Positions 41,887 through 50,434 of a stretch of DNA of 64,000 nt are shown piece after piece. Position 1 is the first letter of the stretch, and each line of letters begins with the position of its first letter. Origin of the DNA: Gammaproteobacteria bacterium. GTDB lineage: Bacteria > Pseudomonadota > Gammaproteobacteria > Pseudomonadales > IMCC2047. The DNA is taken from NCBI GenBank assembly GCA_021773395.1, contig JAJFKB010000002.1, forward strand, positions 62,001 to 126,000, written 5' to 3'. Under the pieces are notes generated by a model. That model was not told the DNA's origin, did not search any database, and saw only the letters and a list, made by a program, of their open reading frames with translations. The translations under genes were made by a program, and so were the position numbers.

Positions 41887-42524
41887 TGCCAGGGTGTACA
41901 AACTGTCCATCTGATACCGTAACGGCAGACAATAACGTTGATCCTGTATTTCGCCGCGTACTATGGATTGCACTTTTCGCGAATGCAGCTATGTTTTTGG
42001 TTGAGATCATCGCCAGTCAGATTGGTGATTCGATCTCCCTGCAAGCCGATGCGTTGGATTTTTTTGGTGACTCAGCCAACTACGCGATTAGCCTGTTTGT
42101 ACTGGGAATGGCGCTACATTTACGCGCCCGCGCCTCGCTGATTAAGGGCGCGACCATGGCTGCTTTTGGCCTATGGGTGATTGGCAATGCTATTTATCGC
42201 GCGCTGACCGGCAGTGCTCCTGAAGCGTCTGTTATGGGCGCAGTGGCCATACTCGCACTCATCGTCAATGTTGCTGTTACGGTGTTGCTTTACCGCTACC
42301 GTGCAGGTGATAGCAATATGCGTTCTATCTGGCTGTGCAGCCGCAACGATGCGATTGGCAATATCGCGGTCATGATCGCTGCAGCGGGTGTCTTTGCAAC
42401 GTCTTCGCGATGGCCCGACCTTGCCGTCGCGGCCATCATAGCCAGCCTCAATTTTAGTGCGGCCATTCACGTCATACGCTTGGCATTTAGCGAAATACGT
42501 GCAGAACACTTGGAAGTCGTATAG
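41886..42524 (+). CDS. Cation diffusion facilitator-like transporter, short form
   Basis: 212 residues with six membrane helices and no cytosolic C-terminal domain (usual CDF proteins are about 300). Helix 2 has D-A-L-D-F-F-G-D-S, the metal-site region, and helix 5 S-R-N-D-A-I-G-N in place of the usual His-x3-Asp. A cysteine-bearing start P-G-C-T-N-C-P may help load metal. CDF proteins exchange Zn, Co, Cd or Fe for protons. It is cotranslated with arsR and heads the Czc block. Confidence 0.85.
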   Translation: MPGCTNCPSDTVTADNNVDPVFRRVLWIALFANAAMFLVEIIASQIGDSISLQADALDFFGDSANYAISLFVLGMALHLRARASLIKGATMAAFGLWVIGNAIYRALTGSAPEASVMGAVAILALIVNVAVTVLLYRYRAGDSNMRSIWLCSRNDAIGNIAVMIAAAGVFATSSRWPDLAVAAIIASLNFSAAIHVIRLAFSEIRAEHLEVV

Positions 42525-42535
42525 ACTGATTAATT

Positions 42536-42898
42536 ATGTTCAAATCGTTTACCTGCTACCTGTTTATCTTTTCTCTGCTCTTTACGGGTATAGAAAGCGC
42601 TGTCGATTCTGCTGCTGGAGAACTGCATCGCGGGGGAAGCTACACACATATTTTGGATAGCAATTTCAGCAATAGCTTTACAGGTGATTTGGATGACAAC
42701 CCTAGTGTTACTGACCCTTTAAACCAAGAAGATTCGTGTGGAAGTTTTCTACACTGTCATAATCATGGATGTCATTGCTACCTAACTGAAAATCTTATGC
42801 AGCTATGTGTGACTCATACGAAACTGCTGCAACCGGACTACCGATCCAATTTGCCAATAGCCCCAGTATTTTCTTTGTTTCGCCCGCCTATAGCCTGA
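42536..42898 (+). CDS. Small exported Cys/His-rich protein (paralogue 1)
   Basis: 120 residues. N-terminal Y-L-F-I-F-S-L-L-F-T-G-I-E-S-A signal segment, then an acidic middle and C-G-S-F-L-H-C-H-N-H-G-C-H-C, an apparent metal cluster, and S-L-F-R-P-P-I-A at the end. The same signal segment and a His/Cys cluster recur at 43495-43824, so the two arose by duplication. It has CopL-like features, but the family is not certain. Twelve bases after the CDF gene. Confidence 0.6.
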   Translation: MFKSFTCYLFIFSLLFTGIESAVDSAAGELHRGGSYTHILDSNFSNSFTGDLDDNPSVTDPLNQEDSCGSFLHCHNHGCHCYLTENLMQLCVTHTKLLQPDYRSNLPIAPVFSLFRPPIA

Positions 42899-42973
42899 TT
42901 TTTAATAACTTAGAAAGAGCTACGATTTAGTATCGTGGCAACTACTTAGCTATTTCAAATTAGGTGAAACAAT

Positions 42974-43405
42974 ATGAGATTTACTATTCTCGCATTCCTT
43001 TTATGTACGACATTTATTGCGCCTGCGTCAGCGAACAATCATTCCCCGCTGTTAAAAATTATCAAAACTGATTATCAGCGCTGGCATTTTAGCCGATTAC
43101 AATTCGAAGAAAACAAATCCGATGCAATTGTATCTGGACGAATGACTGCAAGCTCGCGATACGGACTGCCAAAAGGGCATATAGATATCGCAGTTTGGTC
43201 GGATGAAGGCGATTTGATGTATGAGACTACAACCAACTATTTTCCCCCGTCACCCTCAAAACGAGCATTTCGCAAAGGAGGAGTACGATTCTCGGCGAGC
43301 GTTCCTAAAGCTATTCCTACAAATGCCGTAATTAAGATCGCTTTTCATCAAAACCAGTTAGAGGCAGCTTCACCTCCGAAGCACGAATCAAACATTGCGC
43401 GTTAA
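42974..43405 (+). CDS. Exported beta-sandwich-like protein (paralogue B)
   Basis: 143 residues with a signal peptide ending A-S-A. Beta-rich: A-I-V-S-G-R-M, K-G-H-I-D-I-A-V-W-S-D, V-R-F-S-A-S-V-P-K-A-I, and I-A-F-H-Q-N-Q-L. It resembles the protein at 39516-39941 across the whole mature part. It lies between two paralogous Cys/His-rich genes. No known function; likely periplasmic accessory of metal efflux. Confidence 0.6.
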   Translation: MRFTILAFLLCTTFIAPASANNHSPLLKIIKTDYQRWHFSRLQFEENKSDAIVSGRMTASSRYGLPKGHIDIAVWSDEGDLMYETTTNYFPPSPSKRAFRKGGVRFSASVPKAIPTNAVIKIAFHQNQLEAASPPKHESNIAR

Positions 43406-43494
43406 GATATCTAGGCTTCCAAATATGATCGGGCAATATAGTCTGAACTACCGGGTATTAATTGTGTTTTCCCATCAAAACAGGATGGTCTAGT

Positions 43495-43824
43495 ATGGGT
43501 TCTATGCAGAGATATTCCATTCTTTATCTATTTATATTTTCGCTACTCTTTATGGGTATCGAAGGCGCTATCGATTCTTTGGGCGGCGGTGAACACACGC
43601 ACGGAGACGATCACGCGCATGTACTGGATAACGATGAATCACTGTCAATAGATTCAGATGCTGATAGCAACCACTGCTCACATTGCTGTCACGGTCATAC
43701 CGGCAGCATTGAGGGTAATATCACTATTCTGAAATGCGATATGTCCGATCAACAGTTTGCCTTTTACCAGCCACATATCCTTAACTTCGCACAGGCACCG
43801 CCGACTCCTCCTCCAAACGCATAA
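43495..43824 (+). CDS. Small exported Cys/His-rich protein (paralogue 2)
   Basis: 109 residues, starting at ATG 43495 with AGGA nine bases before. Signal Y-L-F-I-F-S-L-L-F-M-G-I-E-G-A, then H-T-H-G-D-D-H-A-H and H-C-S-H-C-C-H-G-H, dense potential zinc or copper ligands, and a Pro-rich end. Sister of the protein at 42536-42898. Precedes the czcCBA genes. Confidence 0.62.
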   Translation: MGSMQRYSILYLFIFSLLFMGIEGAIDSLGGGEHTHGDDHAHVLDNDESLSIDSDADSNHCSHCCHGHTGSIEGNITILKCDMSDQQFAFYQPHILNFAQAPPTPPPNA

Positions 43825-43926
43825 ATCATTTCTGATACCTAGCAGCTCACACCTGTTACTGCAAACCATTAGTGGTAACAGGCTAATCACTGTGTACGAC
43901 CATTCATTACAATCGGAATTTGATTT

Positions 43927-45336
43927 ATGCAAACGCGAAATATTGTCGCTACTTTACTGTTGAGTAGCTTATCCATCTTTAATTGGATAGCAGCTACTGC
44001 ACCACCCAATTCTGCGCCTATAACAAACGCAAAATTTAAACGAATCAGCTTTAGAAAACTGATATTTATCGGTCTGATTTTCGGCGGACAACTCTCTTTT
44101 GCTCATGCTGAGGCCACAGACAATACACTCACACTCAACACCGCACTTAAGCGTGCTCTAGAGCGGAATCCTTCCCTTAAGGTTTTTGACTTTCGCAACA
44201 CAGCCCTGGCTGGGCAGTTGGAAACAGCAAACTTGAAACCAGCTTATGAACTCGGTCTGGAAGCTGAGAACTTCTCTGGCTCCGATGAACTCAGCGGTTT
44301 TGGTGGCGTAGAACTCACCGTTTCGCTCTCGTCCGTACTGGAAATGGGCGATAAACGCGCTGCTCGCCGGGGCATCGTTTCTAACGGTCGCTCCGTTCTC
44401 GATGCACAGCGGCAAGTGGAATCGTTGGCATTACTGGGTGAGGTCACTCGGCGCTACGTGGATGTGCTCGCAGCGCAAGAGCAGGTTTCCCTGGCTAGAG
44501 AAGCAAATGAACTTGCCATCCAAACGCTAAACAACGTAATAAAACGTGCTGACGTCGGTGCAACGCCAGATGCCGAGGTAAAACGCGCCCAAGCCGCCGC
44601 CGCACAGGCACGCCTCACACTGCTATCCACTCAACAGCAACTTGCTTATCTGAAAGTGTCTCTCGCTGCGCTTTGGGGCGAAACGTCACCGGATTTCGGA
44701 AAAATTGACGGTGATTTGTTTCACTTTGGTAGCGATGTCGAGTTTGAAAGGCTCTATGCCAAAGTGGAGAAAAATCCAGCTATCCAGGTCTTCGCTGCTG
44801 AGGAGCGACTCAAAAAGGCGGAAGTGCGTCTCGCCAAAACTCAATCAAGGGCTGATATCAGCTGGTCGGTCGGTGTACGTCGTTTTGAGGAAAACGACAA
44901 TTCCGCCTTGGTTGCCGGTTTTAGCATGCCGCTCTTTTCATCGAAAAGAAATTCCGGTGCTATCTCCTCTGCACTTGCCCAACGCAACGAAGTCTTTGCT
45001 CAAAAGGAAGCGGCATTACTCAACATGCACACGCAATTATTTCGGGCATTCCACAATAGAAAACAGGCCATTCTTACCGCAAAGGAACTCCAAAACACAA
45101 TTATTCCGGCATTAGAAGAAGCACTCAAAGAAATACAGACAGCGTACCAGCGTGGCCGTTACGGCTACCTGGAATATGTTTCCGCCAGACAGGAATTGCT
45201 CAGCGCCAAGCGCACTCTGATCGAATCCGCCTCATCCGCATTAACGTATGGCGCTGAAATCGAACAGCTGACAGCAGAGCCTTTATCCGCCACGCAGCAT
45301 GGTGAATCAACCGACTTATCAGGATCAGTACAATGA
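43927..45336 (+). CDS. czcC: CzcC-like TolC-family outer membrane protein
   Basis: 469 residues, two efflux-type helical repeats (N-P-S-L-K-V-F-D-F-R; A-N-L-K-P-A-Y-E-L-G-L-E-A-E-N). The N-terminus is longer than usual: one hydrophobic segment at 8-24 and a second, more typical signal L-I-F-I-G-L-I-F-G-G near 45-60 with no Met before it. The true start may therefore be a non-ATG codon further on, or the protein has a double leader. The stop overlaps czcB by 4 bases. Confidence 0.88.
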   Translation: MQTRNIVATLLLSSLSIFNWIAATAPPNSAPITNAKFKRISFRKLIFIGLIFGGQLSFAHAEATDNTLTLNTALKRALERNPSLKVFDFRNTALAGQLETANLKPAYELGLEAENFSGSDELSGFGGVELTVSLSSVLEMGDKRAARRGIVSNGRSVLDAQRQVESLALLGEVTRRYVDVLAAQEQVSLAREANELAIQTLNNVIKRADVGATPDAEVKRAQAAAAQARLTLLSTQQQLAYLKVSLAALWGETSPDFGKIDGDLFHFGSDVEFERLYAKVEKNPAIQVFAAEERLKKAEVRLAKTQSRADISWSVGVRRFEENDNSALVAGFSMPLFSSKRNSGAISSALAQRNEVFAQKEAALLNMHTQLFRAFHNRKQAILTAKELQNTIIPALEEALKEIQTAYQRGRYGYLEYVSARQELLSAKRTLIESASSALTYGAEIEQLTAEPLSATQHGESTDLSGSVQ

Positions 45337-46268
45337 AATCAAATAACATCATCAAATCACCTGCCATCAATATTATTTTTTGTCTCGCATTCTATTTAAT
45401 GTCTACTCTGGCTTTCGCAGAAACCAGTCATGGCGATGAAGAAGAGCACGAAGAAGGACACATCGAACTCAACCAGGAACAAATCAAGCATGCAGGTATT
45501 GGCCTCTCTCGCGTTGGCCCCGGAAATATTCGAGAAACGCTACCCGTGTATGGTGTTATTACCAGCAACGCAGAACAAATACAGTCGGTCAGCGCCCGCT
45601 TTGATGGCGTCATTCGCTCGGTCAACAAGAAAATTGGCGACCAGGTTCGTAAAGGTGAAACGCTAGTCACAGTTGAAGCCAATGAAAGCTTGAAAGCCTA
45701 TTCTGTTGTTTCATCACTTAACGGTGTGATCACTCAACGTCATGCCAATATTGGCGAACAAACTGCCGATCGAGTTCTCTTTGTTGTTGAAGATTTCTCC
45801 ACCGTTTGGGTTGATCTCTCACTGTTTCCCAAGGACGTGACCAAGGCAAAATTGGGACAAACAGTTCGTATCAAAAGCGCCAATAACCCTATCACTGGCG
45901 AAGGTCAGATTATCTACATCGCTCCATTAGGGAATAGCAACAACCAAGCCACTATTGCACGGGTTTTGGTAAACAACACAGACAATTTGTGGAAACCAGG
46001 ACTTTTTGTGAATGCTGAAATTACCCTGTCTGAAACGGCCGCCCCATTGGTTATTCGCAATGAAGCGGTACAGATTGTAGAAGGAGAAAATGTTGTTTTT
46101 GTTCAAGGAGAAGAAGGCTTTGAACCGCGCCCGGTTACCTTGGGGCTCACCGATGGCGAGTCAACCGAAATATTGGCAGGGCTGGACGTCGACGAAACTT
46201 ATGTCTCGAAAAATAGTTTTGTTCTGAAATCAGAGATGGGCAAAGAGGATGCTGAACATGGCCATTAA
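45333..46268 (+). CDS. czcB: CzcB-like membrane fusion protein
   Basis: 311 residues: signal/anchor, H-G-D-E-E-E-H-E-E-G-H (metal-rich linker), barrel-sandwich domain (S-A-R-F-D-G-V-I-R-S-V-N; L-N-G-V-I-T-Q-R-H-A-N-I-G-E), and beta-barrel. Shorter than CusB because the helical hairpin is reduced and no C-terminal extension occurs. It connects CzcC and CzcA. Overlaps czcC and ends 90 bases before czcA. Confidence 0.9.
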   Translation: MKSNNIIKSPAINIIFCLAFYLMSTLAFAETSHGDEEEHEEGHIELNQEQIKHAGIGLSRVGPGNIRETLPVYGVITSNAEQIQSVSARFDGVIRSVNKKIGDQVRKGETLVTVEANESLKAYSVVSSLNGVITQRHANIGEQTADRVLFVVEDFSTVWVDLSLFPKDVTKAKLGQTVRIKSANNPITGEGQIIYIAPLGNSNNQATIARVLVNNTDNLWKPGLFVNAEITLSETAAPLVIRNEAVQIVEGENVVFVQGEEGFEPRPVTLGLTDGESTEILAGLDVDETYVSKNSFVLKSEMGKEDAEHGH

Positions 46269-46358
46269 CAGCATCCTCCCTAATACGCTGAATACGCGTC
46301 ATTGTTTCCCATCAGCACTAGGTAAGTTAGTTGTGCGAGACCATAAAAGGGCCACACT

Positions 46359-49300
46359 ATGATCGATAAACTGATTCAATTTTCCATCGCCCGTCGTTGG
46401 CTGGTGATGTTTTTTATACTCATCGTCGGCGCACTCGGTGTCTGGAATTACCAAAACCTGCCAATCGATGCCGTTCCCGATATCACCAACGTACAGGTGC
46501 AGATAAATACTGAAGCGCCCGGCTATTCACCGCTGGAAGTTGAGCAACGCATCACCTACTTGGTCGAGCTTGCAATCACGGGTTTGCCCTACGTGGAAAG
46601 TACCCGTTCTCTATCAAGATACGCACTCTCACAAGTGACGGTCATATTTGAAAAGGGAACCGACATTTACTTTGCACGTAATCTGATTAACGAAAGACTA
46701 CAGCAAGCCAAAAGTGACATGCCTTCAGGCATCGAGCCCGTGATGGGGCCTGTTGCAACGGGTCTCGGAGAGATCTTTCACTACGCGGTACATGCAGACG
46801 ACGATGCCCGGCAAGACAATGGTGAAAAATACGACGCCACGGCATTGCGTACACTGCAAGACTGGGTAATCCGTCCTCAACTACGATTAGTGCCGGGGGT
46901 GACCGAGATTAATACCATCGGCGGTTATGAAAAGGAATTTCATATCACCCCTGACCCTGCTCAACTGTTGGCATTTAATCTGACCTTTGATGACATTGTC
47001 GACGCTGTAGAAAAAAATAACGCCAATGTCGGCGCTGGCTATATCGAGAAAAATGGCGAGCAATACCTGATCCGTGCGCCGGGACAGGTGGCGGACATCG
47101 CTGCAATCCAAAAGATCATCGTCGCCCATAAAGACGGTATTCCAGTAACTGTAGCCGATGTAGCTGAAATTGGTTTTGGCAAACAGCTTCGAACCGGCGC
47201 TGCGACCCGTGATGGCGAAGAGACTGTCCTCGGCACAGCCGTAATGCTGCTGGGCGGTAATAGCCGCAGCGTTTCCGAGGCTGTTTCCGCCAAGCTGGTT
47301 GAGATTAATAAAACCTTACCCAAAGGTATCACCGCCGAGCCAGTGTATAACCGAACTGTATTGGTTGATAAAACCATTGCAACAGTGCAAAAAAATCTAC
47401 TCGAAGGTGCGGTATTAGTGGTGGTCGTTTTGTTGGTGATGCTCGGCAATGTGCGGGCCGCCTTGCTTACCGCAATGGTTATTCCACTATCCATGCTGAT
47501 GCTTATGACAGGCATGGTGCAAACAAAGGTCAGCGCCAACTTAATGAGTTTGGGGGCATTGGATTTTGGCCTTATTGTCGATGGCGCAGTGATCATTGTG
47601 GAAAACTGTATTCTCAGGCTGGCTGGCCGACAGCACCAACTCGGTCGCACATTGAAACTGGAAGAACGGTTTCAGACGGTTTTCGCTGCGACGCGTGAGG
47701 TATTCACACCCAGTTTAATCAGTGTGCTGGTGGTAATTCTGGTTAACATACCGATCTTGGCGCTCACCGGGGTAGAGGGGAAAATGTTTACCCCTATGGC
47801 GATGGCGGTAATTATGGCGCTGCTATCGGCACTGGTATTGTCACTCACCTTTGTTCCCGCTGCCGTGGCACTATTTTTGGGCGGTCATATTAAGGAAAAA
47901 GACAACGTCATTGTTCGCCAATCAAAACATGCTTATACCCCCATCCTGGCCTGGGCGCTCAAGTTTCGTCTAGCCGTCTTGGCAGGGGCTGTGCTGTTTG
48001 TTCTAGCCATTGGCTGGCTGGCTACCAGAATGGGAGCTGAGTTTATTCCAAACCTGGATGAGGGAGATGTTGCCATTCAGGCTTTGCGTATTCCCGGCAC
48101 CAGCCTTACGCAATCGCTAGACATGCAGTTTCAATTGGAACGTGCGGTACTGGAAATTCCCGAAGTAAAAACCTACTTTTCGCGAGTCGGCACCGCAGAG
48201 GTGGCCAGTGACCCCATGGGGCCCAATATTTCTGACGGCTATGTGATGTTAAAAGACCACAAAGACTGGCCGAACCCTGATAAATCCAAAGCGCAATTAT
48301 TGGAAGATATTCAGGAAAAACTGGCACTGATCCCTGGTAATGCCTTCGAGATTAGCCAACCGATCCAGCTTCGTTTTAACGAACTTATCTCCGGTGTTAG
48401 ATCGGATCTGGGCGTTAAAATTTATGGAGATAATCTCGATCAGTTACTGAAATCCGGCACGGAGATTGCGGCCGTTCTCAATGGTATTGAAGGTGCGGAA
48501 GGCATTAAAGTAGAGCAGGTTTCCGGGTTGCCCATCCTGTCAATCGAAGCCAATCGCGCCGCTTTGTATCGCTACGGTCTCAACGTCGCCGATGTCCAGG
48601 ACATCGTCGCAGCAGCCACTGGTGGTGAGGAGGCTGGTTTGATATTTGAAGGGGATCGACGTTTCACCATTGTAGTCAGAGTGACAGAGGACATCCGCAA
48701 TGATTTGCGCGCACTTGAGCGCTTACCAATCCCATTACCGCAAGGTGGTTATGTCCCCCTCAATGAAGTGGCGACACTCAATCTTGCGCCTGGGCCGAAT
48801 CAAATTTCCCGGGAAAATGGTAAACGTCGACTGGTGGTGAGCGCCAATGTACGAGGCCGCGATTTGGGCGGTTTTGTCGCCGATGTGCAAACACAGATCG
48901 AGCAGCAAGTTACTTTACCGCCGGGCTATTGGCTGGAATACGGCGGCACATTCGAACAATTGCAATCGGCTTCTGAGCGTTTAAGCCTGTTAGTACCTAT
49001 CACATTAGTCATGATTTTCGCCCTGCTGATGATGACCTTTGGTTCGGCCAAGGATGCGGCGCTGGTTTTTAGTGGCGTGCCCTTGGCATTAACCGGCGGC
49101 GTTATCGCACTATGGCTACGAGATATCCCACTCTCCATCACCGCAGGCGTCGGTTTTATTACACTGTGCGGAGTCTCAGTGCTGACGGGCGTCATGATGG
49201 TTTCCGCGTTTAGAGACAGATTGAATCAAGGCGATGATATCGATAACTCTATTCGACAGGGTGCGATGCTGCGGTTAAGGCCAATACTGATGGTCGCTTT

Positions 49301-49502
49301 AGTTGCTGCGCTGGGTTTTCTGCCGATGGCCCTTAACACCAGCACCGGCGCAGAAGTTCAACGTCCCTTAGCCACAGTGGTTATCGGGGGAATCATATCC
49401 TCCACGCTATTAACGCTGTTGGTACTACCGGGGTTATACCGCATGGCTTATCGCAAACCAAAAAATCTGGTAGGAAATAACGAGGATGTGTTGGCATCTT
49501 AA
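46359..49502 (+). CDS. czcA: CzcA-like heavy-metal efflux RND transporter
   Basis: 1047 residues with 12 helices; helix-4 motif D-F-G-L-I-V-D-G-A-V-I-I-V-E-N matches HME-1 pumps for Co, Zn and Cd, differing from the Cu-type motif of the pump at 28536. N-terminus P-I-D-A-V-P-D-I-T-N-V-Q-V. The zinc-type regulator and CDF gene in the same block agree with Zn/Co/Cd export. The ribosome site before ATG 46359 is weak, and the 90-base gap after czcB may hold RNA structure. Confidence 0.94.
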   Translation: MIDKLIQFSIARRWLVMFFILIVGALGVWNYQNLPIDAVPDITNVQVQINTEAPGYSPLEVEQRITYLVELAITGLPYVESTRSLSRYALSQVTVIFEKGTDIYFARNLINERLQQAKSDMPSGIEPVMGPVATGLGEIFHYAVHADDDARQDNGEKYDATALRTLQDWVIRPQLRLVPGVTEINTIGGYEKEFHITPDPAQLLAFNLTFDDIVDAVEKNNANVGAGYIEKNGEQYLIRAPGQVADIAAIQKIIVAHKDGIPVTVADVAEIGFGKQLRTGAATRDGEETVLGTAVMLLGGNSRSVSEAVSAKLVEINKTLPKGITAEPVYNRTVLVDKTIATVQKNLLEGAVLVVVVLLVMLGNVRAALLTAMVIPLSMLMLMTGMVQTKVSANLMSLGALDFGLIVDGAVIIVENCILRLAGRQHQLGRTLKLEERFQTVFAATREVFTPSLISVLVVILVNIPILALTGVEGKMFTPMAMAVIMALLSALVLSLTFVPAAVALFLGGHIKEKDNVIVRQSKHAYTPILAWALKFRLAVLAGAVLFVLAIGWLATRMGAEFIPNLDEGDVAIQALRIPGTSLTQSLDMQFQLERAVLEIPEVKTYFSRVGTAEVASDPMGPNISDGYVMLKDHKDWPNPDKSKAQLLEDIQEKLALIPGNAFEISQPIQLRFNELISGVRSDLGVKIYGDNLDQLLKSGTEIAAVLNGIEGAEGIKVEQVSGLPILSIEANRAALYRYGLNVADVQDIVAAATGGEEAGLIFEGDRRFTIVVRVTEDIRNDLRALERLPIPLPQGGYVPLNEVATLNLAPGPNQISRENGKRRLVVSANVRGRDLGGFVADVQTQIEQQVTLPPGYWLEYGGTFEQLQSASERLSLLVPITLVMIFALLMMTFGSAKDAALVFSGVPLALTGGVIALWLRDIPLSITAGVGFITLCGVSVLTGVMMVSAFRDRLNQGDDIDNSIRQGAMLRLRPILMVALVAALGFLPMALNTSTGAEVQRPLATVVIGGIISSTLLTLLVLPGLYRMAYRKPKNLVGNNEDVLAS

Positions 49503-49506
49503 TACG

Positions 49507-49539
49507 CTGGCCATAGAGGAGTCTTCCCTCTGTGGCCAG
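49507..49539 (+). terminator. Stem-loop between czcA and the PII-like gene
   Basis: A 13-bp stem with one mismatch (CTGGCCA...TGGCCAG) and a 6-base loop, followed six bases later by a short T run. It could attenuate transcription into the PII-like gene, or stabilise the czcA mRNA end. Confidence 0.5.
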
Positions 49540-49582
49540 ACCAATTTTTCAGACATAAATACTCAATTCGTGGAGTAAGATC

Positions 49583-49903
49583 ATGAAACAAATTAAAGCG
49601 TTTATACACCATGTCCGTTCCGCCACTGTCGTCGAAGCATTGCGTGACGCCGGTTATAAAAATATTACTTTGCTTGATGTAAAAGGCACCTTAAAACCGC
49701 TAAACGAATCTGAACAAGATTATTCTACTGGTGCCGGCATCGTTATTTCGGAGGTTCGAATATCATTGGTCTGCGAAGATTCGCAAGTTGATGAAGTCAC
49801 CGGCATAATTTGTAAAGCGGGACGAATTGGACCGAACATCTCAGGCTGGGTTTATGTCAGCCCCGTAGAGCAAGCGTTACCGATTGGAGGCGCTGGCAGT
49901 TAA
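49583..49903 (+). CDS. PII-like protein linked to the Czc system
   Basis: 106 residues with the PII fold: M-K-Q-I-K-A-F-I-H at the start, I-V-I-S-E-V-R-I-S-L-V-C, and G-R-I-G-P-N-I-S-G-W-V-Y-V-S-P-V-E, corresponding to the G-D-G-K-I-F-V-x-P-V-E of GlnB. The T-loop lacks the uridylylation Tyr. GGAG precedes the ATG. PII-like proteins are regularly the last gene of czc clusters; their ligand there is not settled. Confidence 0.78.
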   Translation: MKQIKAFIHHVRSATVVEALRDAGYKNITLLDVKGTLKPLNESEQDYSTGAGIVISEVRISLVCEDSQVDEVTGIICKAGRIGPNISGWVYVSPVEQALPIGGAGS

Positions 49904-49929
49904 GCTCTCAGTTTATCTTTCGGCATAAC

Positions 49930-49974
49930 AGCACACCTAAGATACAAACAGCTATTTTTAGGTGTGCTATTTTT
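49930..49974 (+). terminator. Rho-independent terminator of the czc block
   Basis: Perfect 11-bp inverted repeat AGCACACCTAA / TTAGGTGTGCT with a 17-base loop, followed by ATTTTTG. It lies 27 bases after the PII-like stop and ends the plus-strand metal operon. Confidence 0.8.
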
Positions 49975-50223
49975 GAGGATCCTAATAAACAGAGGGTAGC
50001 AGACTGGCCAAATGAGATTATTTTCCGGTTTTGCTTATCCATTTGTCGTTTGTTTTATCAAATCACCACTGTTTTTGGGGCGTGAAATACAGCCGTAAGC
50101 AAACTAAGATAGTTCGCCCGTAAGTGTTATAATCAAGTTTCACATGGGCTAAGCCTATTCACAGCTCTATTTTTGCTATAGATTATTCCAGCCTTTTTGA
50201 GCAATACGCAGAGGGAACCTGCA
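49975..50223. other. Spacer between terminator and small convergent gene
   Basis: About 250 bases, AT-rich, with no gene seen. It marks the border between cargo and conjugation genes and should hold the promoter of the small plus-strand ORF at 50224. Confidence 0.4.
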
Positions 50224-50427
50224 ATGAATATTGTTAACCATATTATAAGTCTATCCAAAACCAGCATGACCCTGTTCAAAACCATTGTCAGTTTTCTTTT
50301 TGCCAAAGATGACGATAAAGATCATCCTTCGGCCAATGGCTCACATTTATTTGGCGAACATAATTTCCGTACTGGGGGAATGGATTCCGGAGCTGATCCG
50401 GATGGGTGGTACGAAGAAGACTTGTAA
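50224..50427 (+). CDS. Small hypothetical protein convergent with traG
   Basis: 67 residues; ATG 50224 with GAGGGAA upstream, better than the TTG at 50197. A hydrophobic helix (about 18-30) is followed by a charged tail: D-D-D-K-D-H, G-S-H-L-F-G-E-H, D-P-D-G-W-Y-E-E-D-L. In related elements a DUF3742 protein with a similar acidic C-terminus lies next to traG; this could be a short relative. The link is weak. It ends 7 bases from the traG stop. Confidence 0.45.
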   Translation: MNIVNHIISLSKTSMTLFKTIVSFLFAKDDDKDHPSANGSHLFGEHNFRTGGMDSGADPDGWYEEDL

Positions 50428-50434
50428 TCGCCTT

